Shown here piece by piece: positions 25,489 to 34,369 of a stretch of DNA of 42,050 bases (its first letter is position 1; the number at the start of each line of letters is the position of its first letter). The translations under genes and the position numbers were made by a program. Origin of the DNA: Bacteroidaceae bacterium (GTDB lineage: Bacteria; Bacteroidota; Bacteroidia; Bacteroidales; Bacteroidaceae). The stretch is from the NCBI GenBank assembly GCA_017398805.1, contig JAFQEZ010000066.1:1-42050 (forward strand), written 5' to 3'. Below the pieces are notes generated by a model. It was not told the DNA's origin and did no database searches. It worked only from the letters and a program-made list of their open reading frames with translations.

Positions 25489-28475
25489 AACCATTTCTGA
25501 AACTGGTCGCAGAAGACCTATACAAAAAATTTGACGGCAGACTGGACAATGTTGCTGTGGTATTCCCCAACAAGCGTGCCGGATTGTTCTTCAATGAATA
25601 TCTCCTTGACTGCAGTGGCGAGATGCCTATCTGGAGCCCAAGATACATGACTATCAGCGAACTTTTTGAGCAGAACAGCGAACTCTCGATAGGAGACTCG
25701 ATACTGCTTGTAAGCAAACTCTACAAGGAGTATGTACGTCCCAAACGTGATGGTGAGAGTGATGAGGAGTATGAAAATAGCGTCGAGTCACTCGATTCGT
25801 TCTACTATTGGGGCGAAATGCTGCTTAGGGACTTCGATGACATTGACAAGAACCTTGCCGACACAAAGAGACTCTTCTCTAACATAGCCGACCTCTACAG
25901 CATGGGCAATGGCAAGGACACCCTTGAACCGGAGCAGATTGAGGCCATACTACGTTTCTTCAAGAACTTCAACCCTGATCAGAAGAGTGATATAAAGGAG
26001 AATTTCACCTCGATATGGAATAGACTTTTTGACATATATACAAGGTTCAAGGCAAGCCTGCGCAGAATCAATGTTGCATATGAGGGCATGCTCTACCGCG
26101 ACATCATAGAGAATGGCGAAGCGCTGCAACTGAAGCACGACAAATATGTCTTTGTCGGTTTCAATGCACTGAACGGTGCCGAAAGGAAACTGTTCGACAT
26201 GATAAGAAAAAGCGGCAAAGCGCTTTTCTATTGGGATTATGATACATATTACGTCAAGGAGCAGTTCCATGAAGCAGGACACTTCATGCGTATGAACCTG
26301 GATCGTTTCCCCAATGAACTCAGCATCGACTGTTTCCGTCAACTTGAGACCACGAAGAGTGTCACCGTTGCATCTGCCGGAACAGAAAGCATCGAAGCAC
26401 GTTACGTATCGGAATGGCTAAACGGAAATCTGACAGAAAACAATGTAGAGACGGCTATTGTCCTATGCGACGAGACAATGCTTGACCCGGTCCTTCACAC
26501 AATACCTGAAAAGGCCAACGGGCACGAGCTCAACTCACTGAACGTAACCATGGGATACCCTATTCCAAGTACGCCCATCTACTCGCTCGTCAAGAGCCTG
26601 GTTGAACTTCACACGCGTGGCTGGAGTGAGAAACACCAGGCATTCATGCTGGTGAATGTATGCCGTCTGCTCAAGCACCCTTATGTAATACAGGGCAGTC
26701 CTGAGGCCAACGGATTGATGAAAGATCTCGTAAAGAACAACATCTTCTACCCTACCGACGAGGTATTGCACAAGGACGGATTCCTAAAAAAGATATTTAC
26801 CCATTGCAACAGCAACATCGAGTGGATAGAGAACCTGGCTGAGATAATATACACTGTCGCCGAAAACCGCAAGAGGGTTGCCGATGAGAAGCACCAGATG
26901 TATGACCTGCTCTTCAACGAGGCCATAATGAAGGTATATACACAGGCACAGCGCCTTAAAGCCCTTCACAGTGCAGGTGAACTCAATATGAAACTTGCAA
27001 CAGTGGGCAAACTGTTCATCAGGGTATTGGGATCAATGACAATGCCTTTCCATGGAGAGCCCGTTGCCGGTCTCCAGGTAATGGGATTGCTTGAGACCCG
27101 CAATCTCGACTTCAAGAACATAATCATGCTCGGAGTCAACGAAGGGGCTGTGCCCAAGAACAGCGGAGAGAACTCTTTCATCCCCTACAACCTGCGCCGT
27201 GCTTTCGGACTGACACTGAGCGAACACCGCGATTCGATATATGCATACTACTTTTTCAGGTTACTGCAACGTGCCGAGAATGTAACGCTCGTTTACAACA
27301 GTTCTCCATCGGGCAAGTACCGCGGTGAATGCTCGCGCCACATCTTACAGTTACTCGGCAGTAACCTCTACGATATAAAGAAGTTGGGGCTTACCGCAAA
27401 ACAGGAGAACAGGGAGTTTGCAAGCGGCAATGTGACAAAAACCGAAGAGATGATAAAGAGACTCCGCGAACGTTTCGACTACTCGTTCAGCAACGACGCC
27501 ATGCCTATGTCACCTTCAGCAATAAATCTCTACAACAACTGCGGCCTCAGTTTCTTCTTCTATCATGTGCTTGGTCTCAAGCCGATAGAGGAGATAAATT
27601 CAGAACTCAAGCCTACTGACTTCGGTACGATATTCCACTCGGCTGCAGAGATGCTCTACGATGAACTGACAAAGAACGGGAACAGTGTCATCACGAAGAA
27701 CATGCTCGAATACTATATAGAGTCACCGGCTCTGCTTGAACGTTTTGTAGACAAGGCTTTCGCAAAAGAGTTCTTCAGGGACGGAAAACTCGAGTACAAC
27801 GGCGAGCAGTACATAAACCGCGGTGTGCTTCATAACTTCCTATATCGACTTGTAAAGATGGATGCCGAATACGCACCATTCACATACATCGGTGGCGAGA
27901 AGAAAATCATGATATCACGCCCTGTCAAGTGTAACGGGTTCAATGTAAACCTGAATATTGGAGGCACAATAGACAGAATTGACATAAAAGATAATACTGT
28001 AAACATTGTAGACTACAAGACCGGCAGCGCCGACACCGCAACAAAAATCGACCTTGATACCATATTCGACAACAGCATCAAGAGCGCCGGAAACCGTCTG
28101 CAGGCACTGCTCTACTCATGCGCATTGGACAATATCCTCAAAGGTGAAAGTCCATTGCCGAAAGAGGATACATTCGATTGGATAAAAGAGGTACAAGAGA
28201 ACGGTGCGACAAAAGTTTCTCCATCACTCCTTTACATGCGCAAGAACAAGAAGAAGGAAGACGGCAATTCACCTGTAGATATCGACAGGAAAACCGGTGT
28301 CATTGAAATTGCAGGGACTCCGGTCAGCGACGTCGCTGTTTTAAAGGCCGATTATCTTGACAGGCTTGACGGAATAATCAAGGAGATTTTCAATATCGAC
28401 GTAGAGTTCGCTGCTGCAGAAGATGAAAAGAAATGCACATATTGCAAATACAAAGCTATCTGCAGGAAAGAATAG
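25485..28475 (+). CDS. addB: AddB-like nuclease subunit with an iron-sulfur cluster
   Basis: The protein is 996 aa from the ATG at 25485, which overlaps the addA stop (ATGA). An earlier in-frame start at 25446 lies wholly inside addA. The N-terminal half is a degenerate helicase (FPNKRAGLFFNEYL where Walker A would be). The C-terminal nuclease has DRIDI and VDYKTG (D843, K845). Four Cys fit the AddB-type 4Fe-4S staple: C686 before the nuclease fold, and C984-x2-C987-x5-C993 at the very end. Together with AddA it would process double-strand breaks. No other gene follows in the operon. Confidence 0.9.
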   Translation: MKPFLKLVAEDLYKKFDGRLDNVAVVFPNKRAGLFFNEYLLDCSGEMPIWSPRYMTISELFEQNSELSIGDSILLVSKLYKEYVRPKRDGESDEEYENSVESLDSFYYWGEMLLRDFDDIDKNLADTKRLFSNIADLYSMGNGKDTLEPEQIEAILRFFKNFNPDQKSDIKENFTSIWNRLFDIYTRFKASLRRINVAYEGMLYRDIIENGEALQLKHDKYVFVGFNALNGAERKLFDMIRKSGKALFYWDYDTYYVKEQFHEAGHFMRMNLDRFPNELSIDCFRQLETTKSVTVASAGTESIEARYVSEWLNGNLTENNVETAIVLCDETMLDPVLHTIPEKANGHELNSLNVTMGYPIPSTPIYSLVKSLVELHTRGWSEKHQAFMLVNVCRLLKHPYVIQGSPEANGLMKDLVKNNIFYPTDEVLHKDGFLKKIFTHCNSNIEWIENLAEIIYTVAENRKRVADEKHQMYDLLFNEAIMKVYTQAQRLKALHSAGELNMKLATVGKLFIRVLGSMTMPFHGEPVAGLQVMGLLETRNLDFKNIIMLGVNEGAVPKNSGENSFIPYNLRRAFGLTLSEHRDSIYAYYFFRLLQRAENVTLVYNSSPSGKYRGECSRHILQLLGSNLYDIKKLGLTAKQENREFASGNVTKTEEMIKRLRERFDYSFSNDAMPMSPSAINLYNNCGLSFFFYHVLGLKPIEEINSELKPTDFGTIFHSAAEMLYDELTKNGNSVITKNMLEYYIESPALLERFVDKAFAKEFFRDGKLEYNGEQYINRGVLHNFLYRLVKMDAEYAPFTYIGGEKKIMISRPVKCNGFNVNLNIGGTIDRIDIKDNTVNIVDYKTGSADTATKIDLDTIFDNSIKSAGNRLQALLYSCALDNILKGESPLPKEDTFDWIKEVQENGATKVSPSLLYMRKNKKKEDGNSPVDIDRKTGVIEIAGTPVSDVAVLKADYLDRLDGIIKEIFNIDVEFAAAEDEKKCTYCKYKAICRKE

Positions 28476-28496
28476 AAAACCAACGTTAAAAACTAT

Positions 28497-28612
28497 ATCA
28501 AATCGGAACCCGATTGGATACAGGGCGGACACGCCGGTACCACCCCGACAGATGCCCGAGAGGGAGAGTTTGGATACTCACGCGCTGTAAGGTAGGAGTT
28601 GACGAGGGGGTT
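28497..28612. other. GC-rich non-coding stretch with serial small hairpins
   Basis: No reading frame fits. Four short hairpins occur in a row: ATCGG-AAC-CCGAT, GGCG-GACA-CGCC, CCC-GAGA-GGG with a tetraloop of GNRA type, and GAGT-TTGGAT-ACTC. The base composition is richer in G and C than the flanking DNA. It could be a structured RNA, the 3' untranslated region of addB, or part of the repeat element that follows. No family recognised. Confidence 0.35.
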
Positions 28613-28639
28613 GCAATTAGACGGTGTTGTCAAAGTGAT

Positions 28640-28764
28640 AACCGCGAACCTGTCATCCTGAGCGAAGCGAACCAACGGTCGACGCCCGGAGGGGCTAAAG
28701 TCAAGGATCTCAAAACCGTTAATTGAGATTTTTCGCTTTGCTCAAAATGAACAGCTTCGCGGTT
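28640..28764. repeat. REP/MITE-like element with long imperfect inverted repeat
   Basis: Outer arms AACCGCGAA (28640-28648) and TTCGCGGTT (28756-28764) pair perfectly. Inside them, GTCATcctGAGCGAAGCGAA pairs with a matching TTCGCTTTGCTC-aaa-ATGAaC segment. The loop contains further pairs (AACGGT with ACCGTT). The GTCATCC start and GGATCTC core are shared with repeats at 38-90 and 36429-36610. The remaining bases to 29014 hold only the promoter at 28961-28992. Confidence 0.6.
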
Positions 28765-28960
28765 GGACTCTAATTTTTATTTTAGACAGAAGAACAAAAG
28801 AACATAAGCTTTACGCAGTTGTTATGTCTTATAAATTCCCTTTCGCTGAGCATACAAAGGTATTTATATAATTGTACCTCTTTAAGGGGACGAGAAGTTT
28901 GCCCTTATTTGTCGCATCTTTTATTCTAAGACTATTATTCTGTTTTTTTATTTCTATAAA

Positions 28961-28992
28961 TTTGGAATTATGTATGTAAAACATTATGTTTG
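28961..28992 (+). promoter_or_regulatory. Consensus Bacteroidota promoter for the AAA ATPase gene
   Basis: TTTG (28961-28964), 20 bases, then TATGTTTG (28985-28992): both elements match consensus with ideal spacing. The start codon follows 22 bases later. Confidence 0.75.
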
Positions 28993-29014
28993 CACTGCAT
29001 AATAATTTTAGGAC

Positions 29015-30388
29015 ATGAAGTTTGTAGACAGAATAGACGAAACCGCTCGCTTGAGGAATGCACTATCAAGAAAAAAATCAACCTTTATAGTAATGTACGG
29101 AAGAAGGCGTTTAGGTAAATCAACACTTATAAAACGGGTGCTGACTGATGCTGATGTCTACTTTTTGGCCGACCGTTCCGAAGAACAGTACCAAAGAGCA
29201 CTTCTTTCAAAAGTGATAGCACAGGTATTCGCGGATTTTGATAAACTCACATATCCCGATTGGGAGTCGCTGTTTCGTGCGATAAATTATCGTACTGACA
29301 ATAAGTTTACCTTGTGTTTGGATGAACTGCCATATCTTGTGGAACAATCGCCCGAACTGCCTTCGGTATTGCAGAAACTGCTTGATGAGAAATCACTCAA
29401 ATATAACATTGTGGTGTGCGGCTCATCGCAGAATATGATGTATGGCCTGTTCCTTGATTCCACAGCCCCACTATATGGTCGTGCAGATGTGATAATGAAA
29501 TTGACTCCCATCAAGTTACCTTATATTCAAGAGGCTTTGGGTGTTGATACAATCGGGGCTATTGAGGAGTATGCAGTTTGGGGTGGCGTGCCTCGTTATT
29601 GGGAGTTGAGGGAAAATAATCTTTCATTGGACGATGCTCTGTGGCATAATGCTCTGTCGGTAAATGGAACACTTTACGAAGAACCTGTAAAACTGTTTCA
29701 GGATGATGTTAAGGATGTTGTCAAGACCTCAACAATCATGTCATACATTGGAAGCGGAGCAAATCGTATTTCTGAAATAGCATCGCGTTGCAACGAACCG
29801 GCAACAAACCTTTCCCGTCCATTGAAGAAACTTATAGACTTGGGATTCCTGGAGCGCGAAGTTCCTTTTGGTGCCGAAGAAAAAAGTTCCAAGAAGAGTC
29901 TATATAAAATTACCGACCCGTTCATGGCTTTCTACTATCAGTTTATAGTACCTAACCGTTCTTTTATAGAACTTGGTCGTCGCTTGCCAATTGAGCAGAC
30001 GTTGAATGCTCATTTCCCGGAATTTGTAAGCGGCCATTGGGAAAAACTCTGCCGTAATGCAGTTTCGGGTAATCTCATAAAAGGAGTGCTGTATGATAAA
30101 GCCAAACGTTGGTGGGGAACAGTGCGTAATGAGGAGAACAAACCCGAACAGGTTGAATTTGATGTAATGGCAGAATCACTCGACAAGAAACACCTGCTTG
30201 TAGGAGAGTGCAAATGGACAACCCAAGAGAATGCCAAACTGCTTACTGCCGAGCTTTTACGCAAGGCAAGTTTGTTGCCCTTTGCCAAGAAATATACTAT
30301 AGTTCCTGTATTGTTTCTGAAGAATACACCGACTAATGATGTTGGCACTACAATGCTACCCGGTGATGTTATTGAGTTGATGAGGTAA
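29015..30388 (+). CDS. AAA ATPase with a DUF234-type C-terminus
   Basis: A 457-aa protein of the archaeal-type ATPase family common in Bacteroidales. It begins FVDRIDETARL, then Walker A YGRRRLGKST (K35) and Walker B TLCLDELPYL (D103, E104). Residues about 240-300 look like a winged helix (ISEIASRCNEPATNLSRPLKKL). The C-terminal part has VEFDVMAE and LVGECKW, the pattern of the DUF234 PD-(D/E)XK-like domain. Function of the family is not established; DNA-related or mobile-element roles have been proposed. It stands alone with its own promoter and a hairpin downstream. Confidence 0.88.
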   Translation: MKFVDRIDETARLRNALSRKKSTFIVMYGRRRLGKSTLIKRVLTDADVYFLADRSEEQYQRALLSKVIAQVFADFDKLTYPDWESLFRAINYRTDNKFTLCLDELPYLVEQSPELPSVLQKLLDEKSLKYNIVVCGSSQNMMYGLFLDSTAPLYGRADVIMKLTPIKLPYIQEALGVDTIGAIEEYAVWGGVPRYWELRENNLSLDDALWHNALSVNGTLYEEPVKLFQDDVKDVVKTSTIMSYIGSGANRISEIASRCNEPATNLSRPLKKLIDLGFLEREVPFGAEEKSSKKSLYKITDPFMAFYYQFIVPNRSFIELGRRLPIEQTLNAHFPEFVSGHWEKLCRNAVSGNLIKGVLYDKAKRWWGTVRNEENKPEQVEFDVMAESLDKKHLLVGECKWTTQENAKLLTAELLRKASLLPFAKKYTIVPVLFLKNTPTNDVGTTMLPGDVIELMR

Positions 30389-30409
30389 GTATAAGAAACT
30401 GTAATGTTT

Positions 30410-30447
30410 AATTCCTCTTGAGAGCCTACAGCTTTAGGAGGAATTTT
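30410..30447 (+). terminator. Stem-loop after the ATPase gene
   Basis: AATTCCTC (30410-30417) pairs with GAGGAATT (30438-30445), with two more T after it and a 20-base loop. It lies 22 bases past the stop. A probable terminator with a short T-tract. Confidence 0.55.
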
Positions 30448-30510
30448 CATATATAATTATCTTAAAGAGAGTGTATTTGATTTGAGCGTAACATGCCGGG
30501 ACCTTTTGCG

Positions 30511-30532
30511 TACTTTTCGGTCACGAAAAGTA
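30511..30532. repeat. Perfect small hairpin in non-coding DNA
   Basis: TACTTTTCG-GTCA-CGAAAAGTA has 9-bp perfect arms and a 4-base loop. It lies between converging genes, about 120 bases downstream of the DMT transporter stop on the opposite strand. It resembles intergenic repeat hairpins and lacks a T-tract. Confidence 0.5.
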
Positions 30533-30652
30533 TGTGATAGAACGACACAAGGAGAATAATTGACAACAGATTAAGGGTAAAACAAACCAAGGAATAACAG
30601 TTCTATTGTACCAAGGTTATTTCGCCCACACTAAATTTATACTTACTCCTCC

Positions 30653-31534
30653 CTACTCTTTTCCACTCACAAGATATATACTCAACCCTATCAGCAACAA
30701 CGATAGCAACACTACCGGTTCAAAGCGGTCTACACCGGTTATGAACGAAACAGCAGCCGCGACAATCAGCGTAACATACCCGTACAAGGCAACCACTGTA
30801 CTCTTGAGATATTTCAGTCCGATAGGAATCAGAAAATATGTAACCACAGTAGGGAATATCAGTACAAAAGCAAGCAACAGCATGGGCACAAGTTCCGGTT
30901 TGTCAAAGAGAGGTGCATGCAATCCCACTACAGACAACAACAGGAGCGACAACACTGCACCCGAGGTGAAGGTATAACGCAATATTGTAATGGAAGATAG
31001 ATGCCCCACCATCCTTGCCGAGAGTACAAGATATATTGCATATATCACCGAAGCCGCAATCGCAAGCATATTCCCGAGCAGAGGGTCGCTTGCGGTGCCG
31101 GACGACGGTTCGGAAAGTATACAGAGGAGCGCTCCTGCAAAGCCTACTGCCAACCCGAGCAGTTTACGGTAGTCGACACTCTCACGATAGACAACCGACG
31201 AAACAATCACCACCCAAAGAGGCTGCATGGCATTGAAGATCGCAAAGTTCACGGGTGTCGTATAACTGATACTCAGCGCGTAGAGCGACATATACCCGAA
31301 GATTCCCAACGAACCCAAAGCAATCAGTTTAATCTTGTCGCGCAACGGGACATTTTCCGGTTTGGCAAAAATCGATACAACCCAGAATACAGCCGCACCA
31401 AACGAAAGACGCAATGAGACACAGCTCAACGGTGCAATCCACAGCGGCAACAGATATCCCAGCACATTCACATTCAATCCGCTGAACACACGCGCAACAA
31501 AAAGCGCCAATGAACCTTTAGCATATCCGTTCAT
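30653..31534 (-). CDS. DMT/EamA family permease
   Basis: A 293-aa membrane protein with about ten hydrophobic helices in two halves, each of EamA type (first half ending PVNFAIFNAMQPLWVVIV, second half LKYLKSTVVALYGYVTLI). Such permeases export metabolites or amino acids; no substrate can be read from sequence. The ATG at 31534 lies 2 bases after the stop of the MFS gene, so the two transporters are co-transcribed. Confidence 0.9.
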   Translation of the reverse strand: MNGYAKGSLALFVARVFSGLNVNVLGYLLPLWIAPLSCVSLRLSFGAAVFWVVSIFAKPENVPLRDKIKLIALGSLGIFGYMSLYALSISYTTPVNFAIFNAMQPLWVVIVSSVVYRESVDYRKLLGLAVGFAGALLCILSEPSSGTASDPLLGNMLAIAASVIYAIYLVLSARMVGHLSSITILRYTFTSGAVLSLLLLSVVGLHAPLFDKPELVPMLLLAFVLIFPTVVTYFLIPIGLKYLKSTVVALYGYVTLIVAAAVSFITGVDRFEPVVLLSLLLIGLSIYLVSGKE

Positions 31535-31536
31535 AA

Positions 31537-32745
31537 TCAAACATTTCGATTTTCAATTTTCGGTTCTGTTTTTTTCATGATTCTTGTCAAAATCATGAAA
31601 ACTGCACCTGCAAATGCAATAATGGCATTCAGCAGGAACGGTGATGCATTACCCTTCATTCCGGTAACATCCTGCAGGAACTCAACAATAAAGGGCGATA
31701 CAACAATTGCAACATAATTCATTGTCATTACAAGCGCCAGAGCAATCGATACCTTCGATGCCGGTGCAAGCGATGAAGCTGAGTCATATATATAAGGTTG
31801 TGCCATACCATAGCCGAATCCGGCAGCAATGCATCCTACTATTATCGAAGCCAGAGATCCATGGAAATAGACATCAAGCAACCCTAAGCCTATCAGCAAC
31901 AAAGCACAGAGAAGGAGATTGCGTCCAAGAATTTCTATCAGACGGTTGATGAAAAGCCCCGGGGTCATCATAGCAAGGAAAAAGAGTGATGTCACAATTC
32001 CTGACACGGCACTGTCATACTCCTTGTCACCCAAAAGGAAGGGCAGATATATGCTGACCGCCATCACAAGCACCGTTATCAGCAGATAGTAAAGCATATA
32101 CTTGAGCAGCGAAGCGTACCTTATATTTTTACTCTCATTGACACTGTTCCTCTTTTTATCCTCGGCAACGCCCGAGGCCTTACGCAGTGCAGGAAGCAGC
32201 AGTATCGGAATCAACGGCAACAGATAGACCAGAAAAGGCAACCGCCACTGTATATCGGCAAGCCACCCCGTAACTGCCGTTGCAATGACAAGCGCGATAT
32301 TGGTTATCGCCGAGACATATCCGAACTGTTTTGTGCGCTCATCTCCGGTGAAGAACTTGGATACAAGAAGTGTCGAAAGCGGAACAATGATACCGGCACC
32401 GACACCCAGCAACGCACTCACCACGATGAGCTGTCCCATGCCGTTGCATACAAAATAGAGTGCTCCGCAAATCAGGAAAAGCCATAATCCTATCTCAAGC
32501 AGCCTCATGTACCCTACCTTCTCTGTTATGTATCCTGCCAACAGTATAAAAGGAATAATCAACAACGAGGGCAGTGTCGTAAGCATCTGTATGTCAAGTT
32601 CCGTTGAACCGGGAAATACCTTTAGTAACTCCTCGGATATCGGTGATACAGCCAATCCGGGCAGAGATGTCAACGCAGAGACTGACCATATAGCCAGAAG
32701 TGCCCATAATGAAATGTACGCAGTACCGGTAAAAACTCTTTTCAT
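31537..32745 (-). CDS. Major facilitator superfamily transporter
   Basis: A 402-aa protein with twelve predicted helices split by a charged central loop (near residues 190-215). The helix 2-3 loop GYITEKVGYMRLLEIG resembles the MFS motif. It looks like a drug or sugar-type efflux MFS; the substrate is unknown. I use the ATG at 32745; the ATG at 32751 is also in frame. It is transcribed away from gadB across a 174-base shared upstream region, so shared control is possible but not shown. Confidence 0.88.
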   Translation of the reverse strand: MKRVFTGTAYISLWALLAIWSVSALTSLPGLAVSPISEELLKVFPGSTELDIQMLTTLPSLLIIPFILLAGYITEKVGYMRLLEIGLWLFLICGALYFVCNGMGQLIVVSALLGVGAGIIVPLSTLLVSKFFTGDERTKQFGYVSAITNIALVIATAVTGWLADIQWRLPFLVYLLPLIPILLLPALRKASGVAEDKKRNSVNESKNIRYASLLKYMLYYLLITVLVMAVSIYLPFLLGDKEYDSAVSGIVTSLFFLAMMTPGLFINRLIEILGRNLLLCALLLIGLGLLDVYFHGSLASIIVGCIAAGFGYGMAQPYIYDSASSLAPASKVSIALALVMTMNYVAIVVSPFIVEFLQDVTGMKGNASPFLLNAIIAFAGAVFMILTRIMKKTEPKIENRNV

Positions 32746-32919
32746 ATGCATGATATTTAATATTCTTGTCTACATCCTTAGATTGGAACATATATTCTAA
32801 CAATACTGCCTGCATTCTGTTCACGCATCATAAAAAAGATAAAACAGCGAACCCTTGGACAACGGTAAACGTTCAAATGTCACATCAACCATATTTACAA
32901 ACCAATTAAAAGTAAAGAA

Positions 32920-34353
32920 ATGAAAAATGAAAGTTGCACAACCGATTGTATGACCAATGTCACGACATCGGTATTCGGTTCAGAAGAGATGCTCAAGAGT
33001 TCACCGGTAGAAAAGATTCCGCAGGACCCTACTACCCCCGAAATTGCCTATCGTATGGTAAAGGACGAGACATTCGCCCAAACACAGCCGCGATTGAACC
33101 TGGCCACATTCGTGACAACATATATGGACCCGTACGCCACCAAGCTGATGAACGATGCCATTGCCATGAACTACATCGACGAGACCGAGTATCCTCGTGT
33201 CGCTGTCATGTGCGCCAAATGCATCAACATCATCGCAAACCTATGGAACAGCCCCGAGCAGGCAAAATGGAAAGCCGGTGCGCTTGGAATAGGTTCAAGC
33301 GAAGCATGTATGCTTGGTGGCGTGGCAGCCTGGCAACGTTGGAAGAAACGCCGTATGGCCGAAGGCAAACCGTGTGACAAACCTAACTTTGTCATCTCAT
33401 CGGCCTACCAGGTTGTATGGGAGAAGTTTGCCCAGCTGTGGCAGATTGAGATGCGTACAATACCCCTGAGCAGCGAGAACCTTACCCTCAATCCTAAAGA
33501 GGCCATTGCCAAATGTGATGAGAACACCATCTGCGTAGTTCCAATCATGGGCGTCACCTGGACCGGACTCAACGACGATGTAAAGGCACTCAACGATGCT
33601 CTCGACGAATACAACAAAAAGACCGGATATGACATACCTATCCATGTGGATGCAGCATCGGGAGGTTTCATACTGCCGTTCATAAAACCGGAACTCGAAT
33701 GGGACTTCCGCCTCAAGTGGGTTCTCTCAATAAGCACCAGCGGTCACAAGTATGGTCTTGTATACCCAGGCCTTGGATGGATTGTCTGGAAAGACAAGAA
33801 ATTCCTCCCCGAAAGCATGTCATTCAGTGTCAACTATCTTGGTGCAGAGGTTACACAGGTAGGTCTCAACTTCTCACGTCCGGCAGCACAGATTCTCGGT
33901 CAGTACTACCAGTTCATACGTCTCGGTTTCAAAGGTTATAAGGCAATCCAGCACAACTCAATGGAGATTGCAAAGTACCTGCATACCGAAATAGGCAAGA
34001 TGAAGCAGTTCAAGAACTACAGCAGCGAAGTCACCAATCCGCTCTTCATCTGGGAATTGGACAAGGATCATTGCAGCAAGTGTAAGTGGACACTCTACGA
34101 TCTGCAGGACAAGCTGAAGCAGAACGGTTGGATGGTTCCAGCATATACCTTGCCGGCGACACTTGAAGAGACCGTTGTCATGCGCATTGTAGTTCGTCAG
34201 GGATTCAGCCGCGACATGGCCGACCAGTTGCTCGGCGACATTGCAGCGGCAGTAGCCGAACTTGACAAGCTCCAGTACCCCACTCCGTCGCGCATGAGCA
34301 TAGAGAAAAAGATAAAAGTCAAGGGTACCGTATATACCCACACAGGACATTAA
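32920..34353 (+). CDS. gadB: Glutamate decarboxylase
   Basis: A 477-aa PLP enzyme (group II decarboxylase) turning glutamate into GABA while using up a proton. The PLP lysine is K277 in SISTSGHKYGL, matching the well-known position in E. coli GadB. HVDAASGGF (PLP-contacting Asp) and the early LNLATFVTTYM and GIGSSEACMLGG segments are also typical. The C-terminus ends in a THTGH tail, like the His-containing tail that closes the active site at neutral pH. glsA follows 16 bases after the stop. Confidence 0.97.
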   Translation: MKNESCTTDCMTNVTTSVFGSEEMLKSSPVEKIPQDPTTPEIAYRMVKDETFAQTQPRLNLATFVTTYMDPYATKLMNDAIAMNYIDETEYPRVAVMCAKCINIIANLWNSPEQAKWKAGALGIGSSEACMLGGVAAWQRWKKRRMAEGKPCDKPNFVISSAYQVVWEKFAQLWQIEMRTIPLSSENLTLNPKEAIAKCDENTICVVPIMGVTWTGLNDDVKALNDALDEYNKKTGYDIPIHVDAASGGFILPFIKPELEWDFRLKWVLSISTSGHKYGLVYPGLGWIVWKDKKFLPESMSFSVNYLGAEVTQVGLNFSRPAAQILGQYYQFIRLGFKGYKAIQHNSMEIAKYLHTEIGKMKQFKNYSSEVTNPLFIWELDKDHCSKCKWTLYDLQDKLKQNGWMVPAYTLPATLEETVVMRIVVRQGFSRDMADQLLGDIAAAVAELDKLQYPTPSRMSIEKKIKVKGTVYTHTGH

Positions 34354-34369
34354 TTCAAAAAATACAGCA

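Noticed and set aside
32752-32919. Promoters in the gadB/MFS divergent region
   Set aside because: Several A/T-rich words occur, but none matches TTTG-N19/20-TAnnTTTG well enough on either strand.
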